Source: Alphaproteobacteria bacterium (lineage in GTDB: Bacteria; Pseudomonadota; Alphaproteobacteria; Caulobacterales; Hyphomonadaceae). From it: 64,000 bases of DNA. Numbering within the stretch: position 1 is the first letter of the stretch; the number at the start of each line of letters is the position of its first letter. Of the stretch, positions 9,627-17,927 are shown in pieces. The DNA is taken from positions 62,001-126,000 of the forward strand of contig JAGWYJ010000001.1 of NCBI GenBank assembly GCA_018969425.1. The letters run 5' to 3'. Under the pieces are notes generated by a model that had not been told where the DNA came from, ran no database searches, and worked only from the letters and a program-made list of their open reading frames with translations. The translations under genes were made by a program, and so were the position numbers.

Positions 9627-10223
9627 ATGATTGACCTGCGTCAACGCCTCTCCAAAGACCTGCTGGATGCGGATTACGAGGCTCTGAGCCCTCAGAAAAA
9701 AAGCGCGATCGATCTGATCGCCGATCAGCGCCCCAGCGGAATAGACCCGCAGCTGTCCGACGGACGGACTCAATGGGACAAGCTGGCGGACGCGGTCGCG
9801 CAAGTCGGCGGCTCGTGGCGGTTCATTATAGGTTTTCTCGCAGGGCTGTTCGTATGGATCAGTCTGAACGCCGCCCTGGCCGGCCCCGGACTCGCATTCG
9901 ACCCCTACCCATTCATTTTCCTGAATCTCATCCTGTCCATGATCGCCGCCCTCCAGGCGCCAATCATAATGATGAGCCAGAACCGACAGTCCGCGAAGGA
10001 CCGTGCGGCGGCCGAACATGACTATGTCGTCAATCTCCGGGCGGAGCTGGAAATCATGCTGCTGCACGACAAGGTCGAAGACATGCGGGATCGGGATATC
10101 GTCGCCCGTTCCGAAGCCCTGGCCAGACAGGTGCTCTCTCTCCAGGAGCAGGTCTCGGCCCTTTCTCAAGCGCTCGAAGCCTCAACAGGAGGACGCCCAG
10201 ACAATGGGCCGAAAGAGGACTAG
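9627..10223 (+). CDS. DUF1003 family membrane protein
   Basis: 198 residues. It contains the DUF1003 core: a WDKLADAVAQVGGSWRFIIG segment, two membrane helices (about 68-88 and 95-115) and the family signature around FDPYPFIFLNLILSMIAALQ, then APIIMMSQNRQ. A charged, likely coiled-coil C-terminus follows (about 130-185). The family's biochemical role is unknown. The gene starts 42 bases after ctrA, so co-transcription is possible. Its TAG stop shares bases with the stop of the convergent DUF4112 gene. Confidence 0.85.
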   Translation: MIDLRQRLSKDLLDADYEALSPQKKSAIDLIADQRPSGIDPQLSDGRTQWDKLADAVAQVGGSWRFIIGFLAGLFVWISLNAALAGPGLAFDPYPFIFLNLILSMIAALQAPIIMMSQNRQSAKDRAAAEHDYVVNLRAELEIMLLHDKVEDMRDRDIVARSEALARQVLSLQEQVSALSQALEASTGGRPDNGPKED

Positions 10224-10654
10224 GCCGCTCGCAGAGCCTCGCGATTGACTTCCCGCAACTCTCCCGCCCTCTTCTCAAGGTCGCCGATGAGAAGTCGAAC
10301 ATTCTTGGAGTTCGAGCGAAAGGCGATATCGAACAGGTCGCCGATGAGGGGAACGGCTCCGAGGCCGGTATCGATCACCCAGTTCAACGCCATCCGAACA
10401 AGCGTCCAGCGTCTCGCTCCCAGCCTTCGGGCCTCGAAAATCACGTAAAGCCCCAGACCAGCGGTCACAAGGTCGCCAAGGACCGGAACCAGGCCGATCG
10501 CGCCATCGAAACCAAACTGGATTCCAAACAGAGAAAACTGCCGGTCCAGGCGCTGTTCGAGGCGCTTCAGGCGGGCGACATCATCGCATTTAGTAGGCAT
10601 TCGGAACCCGGGTGCGCCACGCAGTCTGGAGGGACGGTTTAAACTTACCGCCAT
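10220..10654 (-). CDS. DUF4112 family membrane protein
   Basis: 144 residues with the DUF4112 pattern: a charged N-terminal helix (LKRLEQRLDRQFSLFG), the GFDGAIGLVPVLGDLVTAGL turn, a basic helix, and a second VIDTGLGAVPLIGDLFDIAF repeat followed by the family's conserved FRSNSKNVRLL. The two VPVLGD / VPLIGD segments are the family signature and probably form re-entrant or membrane helices. Function is unknown. An internal Met around residue 19 (MPTKCDDVARLKRL) may be the true start, because the first 18 residues look non-conserved. It converges on the DUF1003 gene with overlapping stops. Confidence 0.82.
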   Translation of the reverse strand: MAVSLNRPSRLRGAPGFRMPTKCDDVARLKRLEQRLDRQFSLFGIQFGFDGAIGLVPVLGDLVTAGLGLYVIFEARRLGARRWTLVRMALNWVIDTGLGAVPLIGDLFDIAFRSNSKNVRLLIGDLEKRAGELREVNREALRAA

Positions 10655-10866
10655 GTCATAAACTGCGTAGACTTAACGAAATCTGACCGTCAGAGAGCCT
10701 GACGACGGAGGCGCTTAGTCCCTTTCTCCGCCGCAGGCAAGAGTATTAACGAATGTACAGAAAGGGACCGGTTGTCGCGTCTCCGCTGGGGATATCATCG
10801 CCCCAGATAGCCCGCCGTCCTGCTCCGGTCAGCCCGAAGACCGACCGACCCGGACGAAGCGGGACA
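10655..10866. other. Intergenic gap with a 10-bp inverted repeat
   Basis: This 212-base stretch separates the end of cheR from the start of the DUF4112 gene. The only structure I see is a perfect inverted repeat, GTCCCTTTCT at 10718-10727 and AGAAAGGGAC at 10759-10768, with 31 bases between the arms. No T-run follows either arm, so a simple intrinsic terminator is unlikely. No coding potential is convincing here. Confidence 0.5.
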
Positions 10867-11694
10867 TCAAGCAGCGCGAACGCCCTTCTGAGCGACCTTG
10901 TAGACCCCGCGACGGTCATGCTGCGCCTCAAACGCCGTGCTGACGCCGATGACCGTTTCCGCCGCTCCCAGGAGGAGATAGCCGTTGGCGTTGGTCTGGG
11001 CTGCGATACGGGCAAGGACATCGGTCTTGGTCGGACCGTCGAAATAGATCAGCACATTGCGACAGAAGACGACATCGAACTTGCCGAGGCCCGCCATCGA
11101 CTCCATCAGGTTGAGCTTTCGGAATGACACCTGAGACCGAATTCGCTCAGAAAGACGCCACTGATCATCCTGCTTGGTGAAGTAGTGCATCAGCATCTGT
11201 ATCGGCAGGCCGCGCTGAACTTCGAACTGGGTGTACAATCCCGCCCGAGCGCGCTCGAGGACCCGCTCGGAGATATCTGTCGCCACGATCTCCACAGGGA
11301 CGCCCCCCGTCATCGCAGGGTTCTGATCGAGCATCATCGCGATCGAATACGGCTCCTGACCGGTCGAGGAGGCCGCACACCAGATCCGGATCCGGGATCC
11401 GCGACGCGCCTGAGACAGAACAGGGAAAATTCCGTCCTTCAGATGCTCAAATGGAGTCTTGTCCCGGAAAAAGAAAGTCTCGTTCGTGGTCATCGCATCG
11501 ACCACGTCCGCGATCAGTCTTTCCTCGCTCCGCGATCTCACCACGCGCACAAGATCGTCAATTGAGGCCAACCCTTCCTTACGAGCGAGAGGCGCCAGCC
11601 GGCTCTCGAGAAGATACATCTTGTCAGCGGAAAGGATGAGACCTGCCCGACGTTTGAGAAGAGAGGAGATGAACTCGAAGTCCTGCGCGTTCAC
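10867..11694 (-). CDS. cheR: Chemotaxis protein methyltransferase CheR
   Basis: 275 residues. An N-terminal all-helical CheR domain (about 1-80) is followed by a SAM-dependent methyltransferase fold with RIWCAASSTGQEPYSIAM (motif I equivalent), IVATDISERVLERARAGLY and the CheR signature FDVVFCRNVLIYF. CheR methylates glutamates on chemoreceptors using S-adenosylmethionine. It starts with GTG one base inside the cheB stop (TAGTG), so it is coupled to cheB and forms the last gene of the chemotaxis operon. No chemoreceptor gene lies in the window. Confidence 0.96.
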   Translation of the reverse strand: MNAQDFEFISSLLKRRAGLILSADKMYLLESRLAPLARKEGLASIDDLVRVVRSRSEERLIADVVDAMTTNETFFFRDKTPFEHLKDGIFPVLSQARRGSRIRIWCAASSTGQEPYSIAMMLDQNPAMTGGVPVEIVATDISERVLERARAGLYTQFEVQRGLPIQMLMHYFTKQDDQWRLSERIRSQVSFRKLNLMESMAGLGKFDVVFCRNVLIYFDGPTKTDVLARIAAQTNANGYLLLGAAETVIGVSTAFEAQHDRRGVYKVAQKGVRAA

Positions 11695-12794
11695 TAGCCT
11701 TCTCCGTTCATAATCGACAGGGCCATCGACCCCAACTCGGCCAGCGGCTTGACCGCTTCAGCGTATCCGGCCTGAGCGACCGAACCCGGCATGCCCCAGA
11801 CGACTGAAGAGGCTTCGTCCTGGACAATCACCCGCCCGCCAGCTTCCACAATCCGACCTGATCCGACCGCCCCGTCCGATCCCATCCCAGTCAACACCAC
11901 ACCCAGCACCCGCCCGCCATAAACGGAGGCCGCTGATTCGAACAATGGATCGGCGGCGGGTCTGCAAAAATGCACCTGCGGTCCCTGATCCAGACGAAGC
12001 TCGAAGCCTCGCGCCGATTTTGCGACACGCATGTGAAAATCACCCGGCGCAAGGAACATCGATCCGGGGATAATCGGATCATGGTCGATCGGCTCGCGAC
12101 AGGGGCGACCCACATGTTCCCCAAGCTTCTGGGCGAAAATCTTTGTGAATGACCTCGGCATATGCTGAACGATCAGGATCGGGGCGTTAATGCGTCTCGC
12201 GATCGGACCCAGAAAAGCCTGCAGCGCGGCAGGACCGCCCGTCGATGACGCAACCACCAGGACATTCGGTCGTCCGGCGAGACCCGTTCGAGGCGGCGGC
12301 TTTCTCAGTTGAAAATTCGTCTTGCGGGATGCGGGTGTGACCGGATTGACCGCCCTGCCTCCCAGGGCCAGCAATTTCTCCACAAGTTCGCGCCGATAGG
12401 TGTCGGCTGAGCCAAGCACTTTAGAGTCCGGCTTGGCGATGTAGTCGGCCGCCCCGAGGCTCAGAGCTCTGACCGTTGTCGACGCGCCGCGCGAGGTGAG
12501 TGTCGAGGCCATAATCACGCGGGCCTGGGGAGCAGCCTTGCGCAAGCCAGGAAGGGCGGCCAGCCCATCCATCTTGGGCATCTCGACATCAAGGATAATG
12601 ACGTCAGGCTTGGCTGCGGACGCCTGAGCGATCGCCTGTTCGCCGTCAATGCAGCTTCGCACCAACTCAAATCTCGGATCTTCCTCGATCCAACGACGAG
12701 TCAGGGCTCGCACGACAGCGCTGTCGTCCACATGCATGATGCGGATACGACGGTCTGTCTTAGGATTAGGCGCCGCAAGCGACACAGTCCGCAC
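11694..12794 (-). CDS. cheB: Chemotaxis protein-glutamate methylesterase CheB
   Basis: 366 residues. The N-terminal receiver (to ~140) has D23/D24 and phosphoacceptor D69. A linker of ~35 residues leads to the CheB methylesterase domain with the catalytic triad S184 (VVASSTGGPAAL), H211 (IVQHMPRSF) and D307 (LTGMGSDGA). CheB removes receptor methyl groups and deamidates receptor Gln when phosphorylated by CheA. The listed GTG start sits directly behind AGGGG; a second GTG three codons on has better spacing. Part of the chpT-che operon. Confidence 0.95.
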   Translation of the reverse strand: MRTVSLAAPNPKTDRRIRIMHVDDSAVVRALTRRWIEEDPRFELVRSCIDGEQAIAQASAAKPDVIILDVEMPKMDGLAALPGLRKAAPQARVIMASTLTSRGASTTVRALSLGAADYIAKPDSKVLGSADTYRRELVEKLLALGGRAVNPVTPASRKTNFQLRKPPPRTGLAGRPNVLVVASSTGGPAALQAFLGPIARRINAPILIVQHMPRSFTKIFAQKLGEHVGRPCREPIDHDPIIPGSMFLAPGDFHMRVAKSARGFELRLDQGPQVHFCRPAADPLFESAASVYGGRVLGVVLTGMGSDGAVGSGRIVEAGGRVIVQDEASSVVWGMPGSVAQAGYAEAVKPLAELGSMALSIMNGEG

Positions 12795-12880
12795 CCCTCA
12801 AGGTTAAGCGGGACAGCCCTGCCCTCGAAGCGCTGACGCCGTCTGCCGACGGCCGTGCGCTTTCAAGCAGGCGTCCAGTT

Positions 12881-13246
12881 TCAGACCAGACCCACTTCAG
12901 CGAACTTCGACTCGATGATCTCGGCGTCGAAGGGCTTCATGATGTACTCATTCGCGCCTGAGCGGATCGCCTCGGCGATATGAGCCATGTCATTCTCCGT
13001 CGTACAGAACACGACGATAGGACGCTCGCCGCCGGGCTCACGCCGGAGCGCCCGGATGAAATCCAGACCGTTCATAACCGGCATATTCCAGTCCAGGAGA
13101 ACCGCATCAGGCATGTTGTCCCGGCACGCCTCAAGGGCTTCATTGCCATCAACCGCCTCAATGGCCTCAAAATGGAGGTCCTCGATAATCCGGCGAGCAA
13201 CTTTTCGAACGACGCGAGAGTCGTCGACAATCAGACAACGCTTCAT
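12881..13246 (-). CDS. cheY: Single-domain response regulator, CheY-like
   Basis: 121 residues, a bare receiver domain. The acidic pair D8/D9, phosphoacceptor D52 (LLDWNMPVMNG), the CTTE threonine and the IMKPF lysine are all present. CheY-P binds the flagellar switch (FliM/FliN). The position between cheW and cheB in a chemotaxis operon supports CheY. In alphaproteobacteria several CheY paralogues coexist, some as phosphate sinks or cell-cycle adaptors, and the sequence alone does not decide which type this is. An 86-base gap separates it from cheB. Confidence 0.9.
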   Translation of the reverse strand: MKRCLIVDDSRVVRKVARRIIEDLHFEAIEAVDGNEALEACRDNMPDAVLLDWNMPVMNGLDFIRALRREPGGERPIVVFCTTENDMAHIAEAIRSGANEYIMKPFDAEIIESKFAEVGLV

Positions 13247-13265
13247 TGAATAACTCCTGTCGTCC

Positions 13266-13721
13266 CTAGGCGGCTGCGGCGACTTCGTCGCCGCCGGGCG
13301 GCGACAACATGCGATCGATGTCCATGATCACGAGCAGGCGATTGTCGAGACGATGAACGCCCCTCGAAACGCTCGCCCAGACCGGATCCAGATTGACCGG
13401 GTTCTGTTCCAGACTATCGGCATCGAGACGGAGAACCTCGCCGATCTCGTCGATGATAAGACCGAAGCTTTCTCCATCGCGCTCAACGCCGATGGCCAAG
13501 GTTCGACCGTCATCCTTGTCCTTCGGAGGAAGTCCTAGACGAGCCCGACCGTCAATCGCGGTCACAATCCGTCCTCGCAGGTTCAGAACGCCTGCGATTT
13601 CCGGGGCGGAGAGCGGAACAGTCGTCGTGTTCGAAGGACGAAAAACGTCATGGATCTCCGAAACGCTGGCTCCGAAGACCTGGGTCCCTATCTTGAAGGT
13701 CACATACTCACGCTCGTTCAT
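13266..13721 (-). CDS. cheW: Chemotaxis coupling protein CheW
   Basis: 151 residues forming one CheW domain: VTFKIGTQVFGASVSEIHDV at the start, then the conserved IAGVLNLRGRIVTAIDGRARLG core and a second half with FGLIIDEIGEVLRLD. CheW joins chemoreceptors to the kinase CheA at the pole. Its ATG overlaps the cheA stop (ATGA), which fixes the start. The order cheA-cheW-cheY-cheB-cheR matches standard class IV-type alphaproteobacterial clusters. Confidence 0.95.
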   Translation of the reverse strand: MNEREYVTFKIGTQVFGASVSEIHDVFRPSNTTTVPLSAPEIAGVLNLRGRIVTAIDGRARLGLPPKDKDDGRTLAIGVERDGESFGLIIDEIGEVLRLDADSLEQNPVNLDPVWASVSRGVHRLDNRLLVIMDIDRMLSPPGGDEVAAAA

Positions 13722-16414
13722 GCCGCTTCTCCTCGTGACCTAAGCGCGCTGTCGAGAGCGGCGAGCAGCGCATAGCGATCTGATTTTGGTACCGCCGGGC
13801 CGAGAACGGTCGACGGCGCCTCGCTCTTGCTCGAAAGCGGGATAACCGGTCCGTTTCCGCCCTGAGCGACGATGGCCTGGAACTGGTCCATCTTGGAGGG
13901 ATGGTCAGTGTCCGCGAGGACAGCGTCGAAGACGCTTCCGCGGGCAAGCTTGGTCTGAGCATCCTCAAGGCTCTCAGCAACCACCACGTCGTAACCGGCT
14001 GCGTTGACCAGGGGAGCAAGCATGTTGCGGAAGAAGGGATGAGAATCCACGAGGAGGATCCGCTGTCTCTTCGCCTTGCGCTCACCTGCCGCAGCAGCCT
14101 CAGCCCAGCCCTGATCGGCCTGATTGAGGTAGTAGCTGATGTCGATGATCTCAGTTGACTTGCCCTTGAGCACTGCTGTTCCGAGAACGCCCTGGGTCAT
14201 GTCGCTAAGCTGAATGGTGAGGTTATCCTCAACGATGTCGAGGATTGCATCCACTGCGAGGCCGATCACGCTCTCACCCTGAGAGAAGACGAGGATGGAC
14301 TGACGTCCCTCGTTCTTAAGGGCATGCGTTCCCGCCGCATGGACCAGCGGCATCAGTCGACCGCGGTACTGAACCACCGGACCGCGCTGGGTCATCTCGA
14401 AGGTCGTGGCGTCCAGATCCTCAAGACGCGTGACAAGGTTGAGCGGACACGCCCTCGGCTCCTCGCCGCCGGCGCTGAACAGAAGCAGGGTCGTCTTCTC
14501 GCCTGAAACATAATCGCCCGACGAACGAGACGCCTCTTCCTGATTCACCCGACGCATCGTGGTCTCCAGGTTGGATATCGACTTGGCGACCCCGCCAGGA
14601 TCCAGGATCATGATGACAGCGCCATCGCCAAGGATGGTCGCCCCGGAGTACTGCGCCACCGAACCCAGGCGCTTACTGAGAGGCTTGACGACAATTTCCT
14701 CCGTGTCGAACACCTGATCGACGATCAGGCCGAAGCGGGTATCGCCGACCTGCATTACGACAATGTAAGCCAGCTCGTCTGCCTGCGGCTCGGATCCGTC
14801 CATCGAAAGACCCAGAATGCCCTCAAGGCTAACCAGAGGCAGCAGGCGGTTCCTCAGTCGAAGAACGCGAGTGTTCTTGATGAACTCGATCTTCTGTTCA
14901 CACTGAGGCCCTGCGCGCACGAGCTCGAGAACGGAGAGCTGCGGCAAGGCGAACCTGTGCTCGCCGACCCCGATGATGAGCGCCGAGATGATGGCGAGGG
15001 TGAGAGGGATCTTGATGCTGAAAGTCGTCCCCTCGCCTCGGCGAGACCGGAGGTCGATCGTGCCGCCGATCAGCTCCACATTGGTCTTGACCACGTCCAT
15101 GCCGACACCTCGGCCGGACATGTTGGTCACCTGAGCGGCGGTCGAGAAGCCCGGAGCGAAGACAAGGCGATGGACCTGTGCATCGGTCATTCCGTGGGCC
15201 TCGAGCGGGTCGACAATACCCTTCTCGACAGCCTTCTGGCGTATCCGCTCCGTCTTCAGACCCTGACCGTCGTCGCTGACCTCGATGATGATATGCCCAC
15301 CCTCGTGATAGGCGCGAAGCTTGATCGTCCCGGTTTCCGGCTTTCCAGCCGCGATACGATCTTCAGGAGACTCGACGCCATGATCGCAGGAGTTACGGAT
15401 CATGTGGGTCAGAGGATCCTTGATCAGATCCAGAACCTGGCGGTCAAGCTCGGTCGCCTCCCCTTCCATGACCAGCTCGATCTTCTTGTGAAGATCCTGG
15501 CATGCGTCGCGGACAATTCGTGGAAGTTTCTTCCACGCCGACCCGATCGGCTGCATACGGGTCTTCATCACGCATTCCTGCAGCTCCCCGGTTATGCCCG
15601 AGAGTCGCTGAAGCGGCGCCTTGAACTCGCTGTCCGCCACGGTGCGAAGCATCTGCATCAGCTGGTTGCGCGTCAGCACAAGCTCGGAAACCATCGTCAT
15701 GAGGTTTTCAAGGACGTCGACATTCACGCGGATGGTCGCATTGGTGCTGATCGCGCCCTTCCTGCCTTCTCCCTCTTCGGTTTCAGTAGGCTTGGCGTTC
15801 TTGATTTCAGCCGGCCCCTCGGTGGCGAGGAAGGCCGCCTCCAGTTCAGCCATCGATACCTCGCCGGGACGAAGGTAGCGCTGCTGATCAGGGTCCCAGC
15901 GCCCCGTCGTCGCACCAGCCGCCTGCGCAAGCTCAGGATCCTCGGAAAAATCGGGCTCAGCCGACACAGGCGCGGCGGGAGGCGCGGCGGCGGCGACTGC
16001 GGCCCCGCCGGCGACGCCGCTCAGGCCGCCTTCGGCGTGGGCCTCAAGCCGGGAGATAATGTCCCGGTCATTGCCTTCCGGCTCCACATGTTCAGCGGCG
16101 AGATGGCCCAGAAGCGCCTTGATGCGGTCGATGGAGTCGAGAACGAGGGTCACGGCCTCGGGGGTGACTTTGAGCGTCCCCTCCCGGAACAGACCCAGCA
16201 AGGTCTCTCCTGCGTGAGCAACCGCCTCAAGCCTCGGCAGGCCGAGGAAACCGCAGGTTCCCTTAATGGTGTGAACCAGGCGGAAGATGTTATTCAGCGT
16301 ATCCTTGTCGTCCGGATCGCTTTCAAACCTCACAAGTTCGGTGTCAATGACCTCCAGGCTGTCCGCCGTCTCGGTCAGAAACTCCCTCAGAAGATCATCC
16401 ATCTTCACGCCCAT
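13718..16414 (-). CDS. cheA: Hybrid chemotaxis kinase CheA with two CheW-like domains and a C-terminal receiver
   Basis: 898 residues, well above the ~650-750 usual for CheA. In order: Hpt domain with phosphoacceptor H48 (FRLVHTIKGTCGFLG); a Pro/Ala linker; dimerisation helices (VNVDVLENLMTMVSELVLTR); a HATPase domain with N-box HMIRNSCDHGVE and G-boxes DDGQGL and MSGRGVGMDV; a CheW-like P5 domain (~485-625); a second CheW-like domain (~650-765); and a receiver from ~782 with D790 and phosphoacceptor D835. No separate P2 (CheY-binding) domain is obvious. It phosphorylates CheY/CheB. The fused receiver may act as a phosphate sink or internal target. Confidence 0.95.
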   Translation of the reverse strand: MGVKMDDLLREFLTETADSLEVIDTELVRFESDPDDKDTLNNIFRLVHTIKGTCGFLGLPRLEAVAHAGETLLGLFREGTLKVTPEAVTLVLDSIDRIKALLGHLAAEHVEPEGNDRDIISRLEAHAEGGLSGVAGGAAVAAAAPPAAPVSAEPDFSEDPELAQAAGATTGRWDPDQQRYLRPGEVSMAELEAAFLATEGPAEIKNAKPTETEEGEGRKGAISTNATIRVNVDVLENLMTMVSELVLTRNQLMQMLRTVADSEFKAPLQRLSGITGELQECVMKTRMQPIGSAWKKLPRIVRDACQDLHKKIELVMEGEATELDRQVLDLIKDPLTHMIRNSCDHGVESPEDRIAAGKPETGTIKLRAYHEGGHIIIEVSDDGQGLKTERIRQKAVEKGIVDPLEAHGMTDAQVHRLVFAPGFSTAAQVTNMSGRGVGMDVVKTNVELIGGTIDLRSRRGEGTTFSIKIPLTLAIISALIIGVGEHRFALPQLSVLELVRAGPQCEQKIEFIKNTRVLRLRNRLLPLVSLEGILGLSMDGSEPQADELAYIVVMQVGDTRFGLIVDQVFDTEEIVVKPLSKRLGSVAQYSGATILGDGAVIMILDPGGVAKSISNLETTMRRVNQEEASRSSGDYVSGEKTTLLLFSAGGEEPRACPLNLVTRLEDLDATTFEMTQRGPVVQYRGRLMPLVHAAGTHALKNEGRQSILVFSQGESVIGLAVDAILDIVEDNLTIQLSDMTQGVLGTAVLKGKSTEIIDISYYLNQADQGWAEAAAAGERKAKRQRILLVDSHPFFRNMLAPLVNAAGYDVVVAESLEDAQTKLARGSVFDAVLADTDHPSKMDQFQAIVAQGGNGPVIPLSSKSEAPSTVLGPAVPKSDRYALLAALDSALRSRGEAA

Positions 16415-16495
16415 CAGTTTTCGACCCGAAATCCGGGCCTAGTCTGACTGACCTAGCGCGATGGAAGTTAAAAAATCGCTGCGTAGACCGTGAAA

Positions 16496-17140
16496 TCAGG
16501 GACTAATAGCCGGTCCGCGCGCAAAAAGTACCGGACCGGCCTCGCTTGAGCGCACCTGAAGGGCGTAACCGATCTCCTCGGCGATCAGACGCGTGAATAG
16601 CGGCTGGATCCCTCCCCGCCCCCAGCCGCCCTCCGGCTGACGCCCTGCGAGACCTTCGAGAACCTCGCGCTTGAGCTCTCCGGGAGAGCCGGCGGCGGAC
16701 ACCTCCAGACAAAGGCTTGCGCCTTCGCGACGGACAGACACGGTCACCACGCCGCTGCGGGCGGCCGGCTCCATCATCACGAGCGTCATGTTCATGAGCA
16801 CACGCATCTGACGGTTGGTGATGCCAACCGGCTCGACGCGCCAGTCCAGTCGCGCCTTGTGAATCGAAAAAATCTTATCAAACAGAGACTTGGCGACATG
16901 TATATCCGCCGGATCATCCGTCAGGGCCTGAGACCCGACAGCAAAGCGCATGAACTGAATCTTAGCCTCGATCCCCGCCACGCCTTCCTTGATGAGCTTC
17001 TCGCCCTCAGCGCGCATGCTCATGCCCATATCGTCGTCGAACGCCAGCGAGCACCCGTTCATCAGGGCGGTCAGCGGCGAGACAAGGTCATGAAAGATCC
17101 GAGAGGCGAGGTAGGATGCAAGCTTGGAAGACTCGATCAT
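16496..17140 (-). CDS. chpT: Histidine phosphotransferase ChpT
   Basis: 214 residues. The N-terminal helical dimerisation hairpin contains the ChpT signature LASRIFHDLVSPLTALMNG, with phosphoacceptor H17 followed by Asp. The rest resembles a degenerate HATPase fold lacking the N and G boxes needed for ATP binding (family HPTransfase, DUF2328). In Caulobacter ChpT relays phosphate from the hybrid kinase CckA to CtrA and CpdR. Here it lies 82 bases upstream of cheA in the same orientation. The 148-base region upstream of it has a GANTC (17170-17174) and a TTAAC (17181-17185), hinting at cell-cycle control. Confidence 0.9.
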   Translation of the reverse strand: MIESSKLASYLASRIFHDLVSPLTALMNGCSLAFDDDMGMSMRAEGEKLIKEGVAGIEAKIQFMRFAVGSQALTDDPADIHVAKSLFDKIFSIHKARLDWRVEPVGITNRQMRVLMNMTLVMMEPAARSGVVTVSVRREGASLCLEVSAAGSPGELKREVLEGLAGRQPEGGWGRGGIQPLFTRLIAEEIGYALQVRSSEAGPVLFARGPAISP

Positions 17141-17288
17141 CGCGCGAACCCTGGATCGTCTGCATCTCAGAATCGCAACCTTAACTGATTTGGCGGCCGG
17201 ACCCCAAGATCCAAGTTGAGCCCTTCAACCCACCTTCGACCGGCCCCTCTCGCTCGCCGCTGACGGCCTGCTTGTGTCAGCATCTTCC

Positions 17289-17657
17289 TCAGGGCTTGAT
17301 CGTCCAGGGCTCCCCATCCCCCGGAAGAACCGCCTCGCCTGGCCCCGCTCTCGAGATCTGCTTCTCGGCGCTCAAGGCCGCGATGACGGCGACGCTCTGC
17401 TCGGTCCGCTCGGCGGTGCGGGTATAGGCAGCCAACCGACCTGCATTTATCTGTTCAAGCCGACGCTTAAGGTCCGGGGACATCCGGGACGGGTCAACGA
17501 CCGCCAGATACCCTGTATAGCTCTCACCGATGACGCGGTCGGCCTTGGCCCGCTCAATCGCAGCATCCTGGGCCTGAGCCGTCGCCAACGCTCCGGCCAA
17601 AACAAACGGGACGACCGCCGACATCACAATCCTGAATATGGTCACGATCCACTCCAT
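17289..17657 (-). CDS. ydbL: YdbL family (DUF1318) periplasmic protein
   Basis: 122 residues with an N-terminal signal peptide (cleavage likely after ALATAQA). The mature part carries the DUF1318 features: IERAKADRVIGESYTGYLAV, a Pro/Lys-rich turn, and a helix with LEQINAGRLAAYTRTAERT, in which the NAGR-x-AY pattern is typical of the family. YdbL is encoded with YdbH and YnbE, an outer-/inner-membrane bridge implicated in phospholipid transport; YdbL is thought to modulate YnbE assembly. The gene is 10 bases after ynbE. An internal ATG at 17624 would shorten the signal peptide and is an alternative start. Confidence 0.82.
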   Translation of the reverse strand: MEWIVTIFRIVMSAVVPFVLAGALATAQAQDAAIERAKADRVIGESYTGYLAVVDPSRMSPDLKRRLEQINAGRLAAYTRTAERTEQSVAVIAALSAEKQISRAGPGEAVLPGDGEPWTIKP

Positions 17658-17667
17658 CCTGGCCGGC

Positions 17668-17868
17668 TCAGAAGAGATCGGGGTTCTGAGCGATCAGATC
17701 CTCGATCTCCTTGTCCAGACGAACACGCACCTCCTGGTCGATGCGAACATTAAGATTGATCGTGATCGGCTTGTCGGGCGCTGCGATCCGGATCGTCGGA
17801 GTGCAGCCCATACACGCAGCGACCAAGACTATCGCCATCGACGACCAAGCCGTTTTCCGTATCGTCAT
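17668..17868 (-). CDS. ynbE: YnbE family outer-membrane lipoprotein
   Basis: 66 residues from the ATG at 17868, chosen because GGAG precedes it at good spacing and because a lipoprotein signal then starts at the N-terminus (MTIRKTAWSSMAIVLVAAC). The mature part matches YnbE: CTPTIRIAAPDKPITINLNV followed by RIDQEVRVRLDKEIEDLI. YnbE forms a beta-stacked multimer at the outer membrane that joins YdbH to make a lipid conduit. A longer TTG-initiated frame to 17931 overlaps the ydbH stop but would bury the signal peptide. Gene order ydbH-ynbE-ydbL is as in E. coli. Confidence 0.83.
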   Translation of the reverse strand: MTIRKTAWSSMAIVLVAACMGCTPTIRIAAPDKPITINLNVRIDQEVRVRLDKEIEDLIAQNPDLF

Positions 17869-17927
17869 CGAACGCTCCACGGACATGCCCGACATAACCA
17901 GCATCCTCCTACCCGCGCACGCGCAGG

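Noticed and set aside
14957-16447. 496-residue plus-strand ORF antisense to cheA
   Set aside because: cheA is a complete, motif-rich gene on the opposite strand; the antisense frame has no motif and is a GC-driven shadow.
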